Shown here piece by piece: positions 44,286-52,433 of a stretch of 64,000 bases of DNA. Under the pieces are notes generated by a model. The model did no database searches. It was not told the DNA's origin and saw nothing but the letters and a program-made list of their open reading frames with translations. Made by a program: the position numbers and the translations under genes. Every line of letters begins with the position of its first letter. Within the stretch, counting starts at the first letter, position 1. Source of the DNA: Adiantum capillus-veneris (taxonomy: Eukaryota > Streptophyta > Polypodiopsida > Polypodiales > Pteridaceae); the NCBI GenBank assembly GCA_014529385.2, contig CM043966.1:108537087-108601086 (forward strand), read 5' to 3'.

Positions 44286-45431
44286 ATTAGTGATTAGAAA
44301 TCTCCTAGTCACACCAAGATCCTTAGGTTTCTATCACCTCTTAGTCAATTTTTTGGCTTTGCCACGTGTGGGTGAGTTTTTGGTGCAAATCGACCAAGAT
44401 ACTACCCTCCATAGCCAAGCCATGGTTGATTACAGGTGCAAGGCATGCATTGAGCACTCATCTCAAGCTAGATTGATTGGAAACTTCCCGTCTCTTCATC
44501 CCTAATCAATTTAATCATTTTTTCCCATTCTGCCTACATTTTAGTGTCAAATGTGTATGACTTTCAATTACTTTATCTCCCTGTTCATTATCATGAACTC
44601 TTCCTTTGTGTGGGGATAGTGCTCAACAAGAGAAATCCACAAAGCTATCAAATTCCTTAATTAGACACTTTATCCCATCTAATTTTATTTCTAAAAATAG
44701 GTGTGTGCAAGGGTTTTCTTGTGTGTGAGCCAATGCATAGTCAAAATTAAGTTTCTTTTTTTTGGAGACCTATAACAAGCAAAGCCAAGAGCCATAGTGG
44801 CTAAGGCCATTTGACTATTCTTGGTGTGTGGGCATGGTATTGAGTTCAATACAAGTGCCCTATCTTGGGAAAATTGGGCAGATGCATGGCCATAAATATA
44901 GAATAGGATTTTGAAGGCGATTAGGTTTGTAAAGTGCAGGTCCCACGAGCCATTCATTGGCCGCTACCGAACGCAAAGCTTCAAACAAAATGCTCTAAAA
45001 TAATTTTTTTGCTCCGCTATCAGATGATCCCATGCACATACTTAGCACCCTTTGCTCCCCAAAATCTCACCCTTAGCTAAGAGCCATGTCCCTTGTGTGT
45101 GTGCACCCTCCATCCCAATCCCCTTTAAGGGCACCTTTCCATGATAGAGAGTAGAGTCTAGAAGACTATGGGGGCCCTTCCCATGACAGAGCGTGGTGCT
45201 GAACCTATTAAATCCATAAAGGGATAGAGGAATTTTATACACGACTACCTATCCTAAGGGGAATTGGGATAGGGATAGCTTGATTTTTGTGGATAGCTTT
45301 GTCCTAAGATACTCATGGTTCAAGGGGATGAGTCTTTGGCCTTCGTTGTACCATAGTCCATTGAATCATATAGCCTATGTGGTATGGCCTTCGTGGAAGT
45401 TGAGCTCTTTGTAGTGGGTCACTAGTCTAGT

Positions 45432-45444
45432 CCAAGGGGAGGTT
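45432..45444 (+). promoter_or_regulatory. Polypurine tract of the short element
   Basis: CCAAGGGGAGGTT lies directly before TGTTGGGATTGTG, the start of the right LTR. Confidence 0.75.
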
Positions 45445-45783
45445 TGTTGGGATTGTGTCCTTTGGCCTATACCAATAGCTAGTATGTGAATTGTTTCTTT
45501 TACAATTATCAACCCAATCATCACATGAGCATGTGAGGGCACATGGTCTAGTACACTTCTCATGGTGAGTTGCAAAAGAGTCAAAGATACTCCTTTCATG
45601 TTTCTAAGAGCTACATGTGGCCACTTGATTGGTTCCTTGACCCTTCATTAAAGAGATGTTATGTGACCCTTGAGAGGTGCACCTAGCCACTTGCTTCTAC
45701 TACATAAGTAGTCAATTCTTACACACTTATGTATGTTGTTAGTTTATCATTAATAATCAAGTTATCATTTGAGTCTACACACA

Positions 45784-45815
<32 letters not shown>

Positions 45816-45892
45816 TTGAGTAATTATCATGTTATGCTAATTAAGTATGCTACCATGAATTCCACACTTGCTAATCCCTCTAAACCTTTCCA
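45445..45892 (+). mobile_element. 3' LTR of the short element
   Basis: 448 bases from TGTTGGGATTG to about ...CTTTCCA. It holds an expanded CT microsatellite (45,784-45,812). Divergence from the left LTR is about 10-15% by eye, so the insertion is not recent. Confidence 0.75.
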
Positions 45893-46714
45893 AATTTTTA
45901 CTTTACTAAACTTTGAGCACTTTGTCCATGTGACACCAAATTCCTGTAATTTGACTTGTAAAACCACACAACCATAAATACTTGGATCCCCTTGCTTGCA
46001 CTAGGTCTTCACACCTTCTCTGATAATTAATCACACACCTACGAACATCCATAGCCCTATTTTCCATTATTTCTAACATCAACTCACTCTAGATATACCA
46101 ACATCATTCGCTACCCTACACACACGGCTACCATGCGTTCTGATATGTGTGATTTTTCTACAATGGAAAATGCCTTGTCAAAGATTTTCCTAGGATCATC
46201 TCAGCAAAGGACCAATGCTTGGTGTAGAGGACCCCCCTGTTAGGGTTTAGACCAATTGATAGGACACCCATAACATTAGTTGTACTAACCCTATCTATTC
46301 TTTTGATCATATAAAACAATAATGAGTAGTGAGGCATTTTGAATCCTTACATTGAGCTTTGCCAACATGTTGTGTTTCCTCTTCTTCTATTTTGAACTCC
46401 ACATGCATTGTGCACTCTTTAAGTGATATCAAGACAGAGAGAAGCAGATTTCTCAGCTTATGACAAATTGATAGTTGGTCACTACTTTGCTCATAGCTTG
46501 AGCTACAAAGCTCATATTCAATTTTTTTGAAGCAAAACGGAGATCTCTTTGAGCTCTAAGACTTTGTAGAAGAACACATCAACTAGTTTGGAGTGTAAAT
46601 ATGTCAAAAATAAAAACACAGAGGTTGTTTCCTTAAGATAGATTGTGCATTTGAAGGTAAAAGAGAAGAGAGAGTGTAGAGAGAGAGAGAGACTCGGGGG
46701 GGGGGGGGGGGGGG

Positions 46715-46772
<58 letters not shown>

Positions 46773-48279
46773 CATTTCAAATTTAGCATTGAAGGACTCA
46801 AGACACTCAATTCTATACTCAATAGTGGCATAGTGAGTGAGAGAGATAGCACATCAGCTCTCCTTTGGCTTGGACACCCATTTTTTTGGGCATCGACAGC
46901 TTGTTTTCTTGGCTTACAGCATGGACTCCTTGAATTATTCCTCAACATTGACGTGCATGGGTGAGGCACCTCTTCCATTGAGGAGTGAAACTCGCCCGAG
47001 GGGTTCACCATGGAAAACTTACAGCACCACGTAAGTGAAGGGGAGGGGGATTTCTACAAGTTACGTAAGATGTTAAGTTAGGGGCAGGCCCCCAATAATT
47101 TATACCCCAAGCTTAAAAATGAGGGAGGGAAGTATCATATTTAGGGGCGGGGGGGGGGGGGACCTGACTTGAGTTGATTACTTGTAACAATTGGTCACAA
47201 GTGTGCACTAGAACTCGGATGAATTTTGGGGACGTTTTTTATCAGGTCACACATCAAATTTTTCATCAAGTCGTTCATAGATAAGGGCTGATTTGAAGCA
47301 AGTCAAGGGTTGATTTACACCAGCTTTGGATGGGTCAAATGACCAGAGTGCAGCCTGATCGGGCACATAGTTGAAAGTCAAACTAAAACACATTGAGGGT
47401 ACATCTAGCTATCAACAAAAGTTCCTTATTACATTGTCAGTCACTATGCTACACACTCTTTGACTAGTTTTACTCAATTAGATAATGTAAGGCCTAAATT
47501 TTATATGTAAGATAGGGGTATGATAGCTTTCTTCATCGATTGTATAAGCATAGAAATGGGGTCATATTCCCTAATATAAGTCGTATATAGGGGTTTTAGC
47601 AAAGTTGTCCGCTCACACATGGCGTCCAGTTTTGTATATAGAGTGAATCCCCGGGGAAACCCGACATATATTGCATCAATATTGAGTGGCATTGTAGAGA
47701 GTCAGACAAATAGATAGTTTGTTCGCAATTGGAGACATGTTACAAATTGCCATTAGCAGTAGTTGTATGAGTTTTTGAGAGTAAATTTGAATTTCCATAA
47801 GCATTCTTGGCATTGACATATGTTCTCTGTAGTATTGCTCATGCATAGCCATTTATCACTTCTCAGAGAGATAACTCTTAGATACAACGTTTATATGCAC
47901 ATAGGCAATCATAGGTCCTCTAGACAGAGAAAATTTATGAGCATGTTTGATAGTGACAACCATTACAGTTCGAGTGGAAATTTGGGTGCATATGATTTAT
48001 GGGTGACTAGCACTTGAGAGTGCTTGTGCTCTGTTAAGAGCATTTTACTCCCCACAAGGAGTTGGTTCTATAAATTTCCTTGCATACTCATTGGTGCCTA
48101 TTTGAGTGCATGTCGTGCGATTTTTGCAATGACAACTTTACATTTTCAATGTATGTTATGTTGCGGATACTTCCAGTATACGTTGTTGCATGTGGAGCCA
48201 ATCTTGGCTTGTTTTGGTAGTTTCAATTGTTTTTTAGGCTCAAGTTGAAAGAGCCCTTTCTGAGACTATGGCTACTTAT
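45893..48279. other. No gene recognised; microsatellites; left flank of element A
   Basis: It holds a compound G/GA microsatellite (46,676-46,770) and a G-run (about 47,148-47,161). A minus-strand open frame at 47,501-47,692 (63 codons, IDAIYVGFPRGFTLYTKLDA) is unrecognised. The last bases before 48,280 are the pre-insertion flank of element A and should be contiguous with 61,565 onward. Confidence 0.5.
46676..46770. repeat. Compound microsatellite: GA, poly-G (about 22), GA
   Basis: A run of about 22 G residues (46,696-46,717) is embedded in GA repeats that continue to 46,770. Open frames here are artefacts. Confidence 0.95.
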
Positions 48280-48284
48280 ATCTG
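48280..48284. repeat. Target-site duplication of element A, left copy
   Basis: ATCTG directly before the LTR. The same five bases follow the other LTR at 61,560-61,564. Confidence 0.95.
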
Positions 48285-48534
48285 TGTGCGCTCCTTGCCG
48301 CACTGTCGAAGCAAGGGACTTGCCAATACACCGTATGCGAGCCACAAACGGCTCCAAGCACACAACAAGCCTAAACTAGCAAGCTCAAGAAAACAAAGGG
48401 TGTGTCACTCACCGCTCTACGCTCGCCTTCGTGGTGGATTCCTTGCCGCGATGAAGAAGAAGCTGCAGTCGTGCCGCGCTCAACCGCTTCGCCGCCGTCG
48501 TGCCTTCGTAATGCTCGATCGCACACACACTCTC

Positions 48535-48567
<33 letters not shown>

Positions 48568-48860
48568 AGGAGGTGAAGAAGAAGAAGATGGAGATGGAGC
48601 AAGAGCACTCTTCAATTGCACAAATGAGAGAATGAGTAAAAATTAGGTTTAGTTGGCTTTTATAGGAGCTCACCCCATTCACACTTGGGCGCCCATGCTT
48701 AACCAACTAATCCCTTGAATGTCCAAGTTAAAGTGCGCCTCTCATCGACGATCACTCTACCTTTCCCTATTGGTCCGACAAGCCCGGTACCTGACTCTAC
48801 CAAATACATAATACGCGTCCATCGTAGGTGATGGGTGTCCGTGTGCCGTGAGGGTTAACA
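48285..48860 (-). mobile_element. 3' LTR of element A
   Basis: 576 bases, reading TGTTAACCCTCACGG... to ...GGAGCGCACA in sense. It differs from the 5' LTR by two substitutions near 48,444-48,450 and by CT-tract length. A TATAAAAG box lies at 48,657-48,664 (minus strand), about 200 bases from the LTR start. Confidence 0.97.
48657..48664 (-). promoter_or_regulatory. TATA box in 3' LTR of element A
   Basis: TATAAAAG on the minus strand, identical to the copy in the 5' LTR at 61,356-61,363. Here it would drive transcription out of the element into the left flank. Confidence 0.7.
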
Positions 48861-48862
48861 TG

Positions 48863-48873
48863 CCCCCCTTCCT
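48863..48873 (-). promoter_or_regulatory. Polypurine tract of element A
   Basis: In sense AGGAAGGGGGG, followed by CA and the LTR start TGTTAA. This is the primer for plus-strand synthesis. Confidence 0.85.
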
Positions 48874-50207
48874 GATGTAGATTCCGTCCTCGGAAGCTAT
48901 TGAGTTGAAGCTGGTTCGTCGAGGTGGAAGAGCATTTGAGATGAATGTCCTTAGCCTTCTTCAGTCACTGCAAAATCAAACAACATTGGCACAGTAATTG
49001 CATTCTCTTAAAAAGCATATGCAGTTTTAGGTAGACACATTGATTGGTCAAAGAATTTCAAACAATTTGGTAGCAATGAACATTAAATTTCAATGTAATC
49101 AAATGCATAAACAAATGTAAAGGTAGAAAATTAAACAAGTCTGGGGTCGCTAATTTAACGGTCGAAAGGCACTAGAGATCGAATATTAATACCATGGGTA
49201 AGCTTCTTAATTTTCTGTGGTCAATTAAGTTGTTTAATCGCGAGAGCCAAGTATTCATGTTCGAGGGCTGAGTAGAGGCTATATCTAGAAAACCTTGTAG
49301 TTAAGCTACCATAAAAGGAATTTCTCATGAAATCATCGCCTGACTGATTACTTTTTCTTTGACCCCCCAAGGTCTTTTCACAGTGATTCAATTATGATGT
49401 GTGTGCTTATTTTGTATGCCTTGGGTTTTTTGCTTTTCAAGGAAAAGCGCCCACACTGGGAACCTCTAGGGCTCTAGTACCATAGGCGATACATGTGAGT
49501 GAAGTACCAAATCAAGCTGAGATTTCTCTTCCAGCTTAAAATTTTACATTGTGGCACTTTGATTTTTTGCTTGTTCATTTTCAGCATTTAAATTTTGTAA
49601 CTTTGGGGGGTCATATAACACTGTCACCCTCCCCAGGCTCATCACATTAGTAAACTCCCTTTATAATACTTACGCTAAAGGTCAATAGGGTTAAGCCCAC
49701 TAGAAAGCCCTAGTACATTTCATACAATGCTGCCTAAATCGGATTAAGAACCTAAGTAACCATTGCTTATTAGGAAGGCATTCCCCATGGTATTAAGAGA
49801 AGATTTCTAATACCTAGCTTGGTCAAACTAGCTTAGTCGGACTGCTTGATTTTTACACCTAAACAAGTGATTATGACAAAAGATTGCATTGAATTAAATG
49901 TTGGATACTAAGCCAATGCGCTGAATAGTATGCTACCAATCACAATCAAAGCAGACAAACATGGATGCAAAAAAGATAAGGGCAATGCTAATGGACAAGA
50001 AACACCTGTTTGTGTTGATGGTCGCGCTTGATTTGAAGGTTCCATGAAGGTCCAAACCCTATCAATAGCAACACGTTCCTGTACACACTAGGAAACAAAA
50101 ACAATACCTCTAGGAGGCACATCAGTGGGAAAAATTAAAACTCCTAAAAAACAAACTCAAAACACAATCTAGACCCCTAACCTACCTATCTGTCACCCCT
50201 TTTAGAA
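48874..50207 (-). other. 3' untranslated region of element A
   Basis: 1.33 kb without a supported gene. It contains two inverted copies of the phrase TTGGGGGGTCA (about 49,366-49,380 and 49,600-49,615), which could pair across about 230 bases. No open frame of note is seen. Confidence 0.6.
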
Positions 50208-50630
50208 TCAAGGAAAGAGGATATTATATAAACCGGGTGGCCACCCTAAGGCTAGGCCTCTATCCTCATCATCTAGATAAATAAAATCGTTGTCCGTGAG
50301 GCCATAGTCTTCCTCGGTCTCTATTAGTTCCTCTTCATCATCCTCTTGTGCAAGCATGCTAATCAAGAACCTCGTGATGCGTGGATACTCATCTTGTGCA
50401 AAAGAATAAGCATGTGCCATTGGAGACACATTCGCTAGTGGGTAGGGATCACTAGTTAGCCATAGACGTATCAGCCATTCTAACTCCTCAAAATTTCTCT
50501 CACATGCAAGGCTCTCTATCAAATCCCATTCGCAAGAAAGTATAGGGTAGCATACGTAGAACACTTGTTGAAAAGACAAGGGGTACCTTTCATCAAAAAT
50601 AGAAGTGCATGCCTCTGGTGAAGTAGCCAT
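50208..50630 (-). CDS. Accessory ORF of element A, acidic 140-residue protein
   Basis: From the first true ATG at 50,630 the frame encodes 140 residues beginning MATSPEACTSIFDERYPLSF. The N-terminal half is aromatic- and cysteine-rich (VFYVCYPILSCEWDLIESL) and looks like a folded helical domain. The C-terminal half is strongly acidic (AQEDDEEELIETEEDYG). No signal peptide or transmembrane segment is apparent, so I do not call it an envelope protein. No known family is recognised. It sits downstream of pol, after an internal polypurine-like tract and a TATATATATA box 173 bases upstream of the ATG, so it may be expressed from its own promoter. It is intact in an element whose pol is broken. Function unknown. 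Confidence 0.6.
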   Translation of the reverse strand: MATSPEACTSIFDERYPLSFQQVFYVCYPILSCEWDLIESLACERNFEELEWLIRLWLTSDPYPLANVSPMAHAYSFAQDEYPRITRFLISMLAQEDDEEELIETEEDYGLTDNDFIYLDDEDRGLALGWPPGLYNILFP

Positions 50631-50802
50631 TTCTGACAAGACAGATAGATTTGGTTAGGCCTTTAAAACATAAGAGTTGTTTTTGTGTGTTGCTTGACTT
50701 GACACGGTGAATTTGGACTTATATGTAAGATCTGATAGGGTGCTCTCTCATTGCTAGGCGCTCTTGCTCTTTACTATTTTTGTTTTTTTGCGAGTATAAG
50801 GC

Positions 50803-50812
50803 TATATATATA
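50803..50812 (-). promoter_or_regulatory. TATA-like box upstream of accessory ORF
   Basis: TATATATATA in sense, within GGGAATGTATATATATAGCC, 173 bases before the ATG at 50,630. Its position between pol and the extra ORF suggests an internal promoter; this is inference. Confidence 0.45.
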
Positions 50813-50893
50813 CATTCCCTAAGATCGGAGATTGAGAGGTCAGGGAAAAAGGTTGAGAAGGAAACAAATGAATGATGACTGTCAGCAAACACT

Positions 50894-50904
50894 CCCCCCT
50901 TCCT
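50894..50904 (-). promoter_or_regulatory. Internal copy of the polypurine core in element A
   Basis: In sense AGGAAGGGGGG, identical over 11 bases to the LTR-proximal tract at 48,863-48,873 and followed by AGTGTTTGCTG. It begins 8 bases after the stop of the second-protease ORF. Confidence 0.75.
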
Positions 50905-50912
50905 TGGGTAGA

Positions 50913-52433
50913 TCATACCGTTTGAAATGAGCTTGTCACCCTTTGAAACCAATTGTTCCAGTTGGTAATAGGTGAGGATTTTTGCCAGTAGTTTTCTATT
51001 ACCCTAGGTGCCTCGTCAAGTTGCAAGGGTGGTAAGGTACTCTCCCAGGATTTTATTTGCAACGTTGTTGTAGGTGGTGAACTTACCCCGGAAGGTGCAA
51101 ACTCTTTCGTGCTTGGATGGATATGTACAGTGGTAGGTGGAGGTTGTGTCGAAGCTTCTATTTGCATATAGGAACTACATGAAGAGCAAGAAGCTTCATT
51201 TGATTTCCCTGTTCCTGAGCTAGGTGGAACAAATCGTTCTTTCTTTGGTACCCAAACTAGCTCTAGAACGGGTGTGTAACATTCCATGATTTTTTCCTTT
51301 CCGCGATTTTCAATTTGTTTTGGAGCCACAGGATTGGGTTTACATGGGCTAGGTGACAGGTAAGAGTACACTTTACGTTTGGGCACCCAGATTTGATCAT
51401 TTCCTTCATAGTATCCTTGGGCTTCCAATAGTCGTTTAGGAATCCAACGCAGCGTTTCTTTACATTTCTTGGAGTGAGTGGTACGGTTCTTACTAGGTTT
51501 CCGTTTTTTTGCATCAACCATGCTCACTACAGAGGTTTTAGGGACCCACTTGTATGTTTTCTCTGTTATATTAGGATGGTTCTTGTGTGTCTCAAGCTTT
51601 CTTTCAACTACATTAGTTGAAGCTCTAGAGAGTTGGGCTATGGGGACGTATGGTTCAACCTCCTGGACATGTAATGTCTTGGGTTTTATTTCCTTGGGCA
51701 ATATCTCAGGGACTATGGCTTGAGTGGTAGGGCTAAGAGTTGGTTTTTGCGTTGTAACACCCCCAGTCCCCCAATCAATAGTGCATTTGGTGGCTATCAT
51801 CCACGTGCGGCCTAGGTTTATATTACCCTCCATAGTTCCAGTAGGCATGACCAAAAAGTCTTGAGCTACCACCCCATTGTCATAACTGACAGAAGTGTGC
51901 CAGATTCCAAAAACCGCGGTTTTTTTCTTGTTGACACCCTTGACTTGGATAATACTCTCAGATAGAGGTGGCTTCCCTAACTGACACCACACCCCATAGG
52001 ATAGCAGATTGTATTTAGCACCCGTGTCCAATAAGGCGTTATATAGCACTTTTCCATAGGCACTATTTAACTCAATGGGGTATCGTAGAGGTGTGTCAGA
52101 GTCCAACCCATCCTCTTCGATTTCCACGTGGAATGCATTTGTGACCCCAAGGTTAGCCTCTCGTTTTTGTCTTATACGTTGTTGTCGCTCCTTAGCCTCA
52201 GCTTGAGCTTGTATCTTGTTTAGCTCGGTTTGTGCTTTGGCGGCCTTTTTTTGATGAATGGCCCGTAGTTCTTCTTGGCTTAAAGGATCATAATATCTTT
52301 TGAATTTACTCCCATTGAGGAATCCAATGGTTTCAACTCCATCAAGAGTTTCCACACGAAGGGTACCTTGTGGGGTAATTTCACATACTCTATATGGTCC
52401 TTTACCAGCATATTTCAACTTTCTCTTCTCCAA
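50913..52433 (-). CDS. Integrase C-terminus, second retropepsin and W-P-K tail
   Basis: An open frame of 506 codons, without an initiating ATG at its start. It opens with the GPY module of integrase (KRKLKYAGKGPYRVCEI, residues about 3-19), so it is the continuation of the upstream pol ORF after a small frameshifting deletion. Residues about 65-105 are a K/Q/A-rich helix. Residues about 118-225 form a retropepsin-like domain with the full active site NALLDTGAKYNLLSYGVW and a second hallmark INLGRTWMIATKCTIDWG. The last 280 residues are disordered, with W-[VI]-P-K units at about 290, 328, 350 and 400. Element B has the same domain and tail. The role is unknown; cutting a late polyprotein site is possible. 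Known plant gypsy elements carry their protease before RT, so a second one after integrase is unusual. Confidence 0.85.
   Translation of the reverse strand: MEKRKLKYAGKGPYRVCEITPQGTLRVETLDGVETIGFLNGSKFKRYYDPLSQEELRAIHQKKAAKAQTELNKIQAQAEAKERQQRIRQKREANLGVTNAFHVEIEEDGLDSDTPLRYPIELNSAYGKVLYNALLDTGAKYNLLSYGVWCQLGKPPLSESIIQVKGVNKKKTAVFGIWHTSVSYDNGVVAQDFLVMPTGTMEGNINLGRTWMIATKCTIDWGTGGVTTQKPTLSPTTQAIVPEILPKEIKPKTLHVQEVEPYVPIAQLSRASTNVVERKLETHKNHPNITEKTYKWVPKTSVVSMVDAKKRKPSKNRTTHSKKCKETLRWIPKRLLEAQGYYEGNDQIWVPKRKVYSYLSPSPCKPNPVAPKQIENRGKEKIMECYTPVLELVWVPKKERFVPPSSGTGKSNEASCSSCSSYMQIEASTQPPPTTVHIHPSTKEFAPSGVSSPPTTTLQIKSWESTLPPLQLDEAPRVIENYWQKSSPITNWNNWFQRVTSSFQTV

Larger units (their letters stand above)
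43880..45892 (+). mobile_element. Short non-autonomous LTR element (about 2 kb)
   Basis: Two direct repeats of about 370 alignable bases flank 1.15 kb of sequence with no coding domain. A PBS-like site follows the left repeat and a polypurine tract precedes the right one, so this is an LTR retrotransposon without its own genes, of TRIM/LARD type by size. The left LTR lacks the first 70 or so bases seen in the right one. It would depend on enzymes of another element, probably Copia-like judging by the PBS. Confidence 0.75.

Noticed and set aside
46518-46833. Open frames of Ser-Leu and Arg-Glu repeats
   Set aside because: Translations of the GA/poly-G microsatellite.
48268-48635. ORFs shared by 48.3-48.6 kb and 60.9-61.3 kb on the plus strand
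   Set aside because: They lie within the two LTRs of element A, antisense to it. Their identity comes from LTR identity, not from a duplicated gene.
50208-50630. Envelope-like gene in element A
   Set aside because: The ORF has no signal peptide, no transmembrane segment and no fusion-type stretch; it is too short and too acidic. Called only an unknown accessory ORF.
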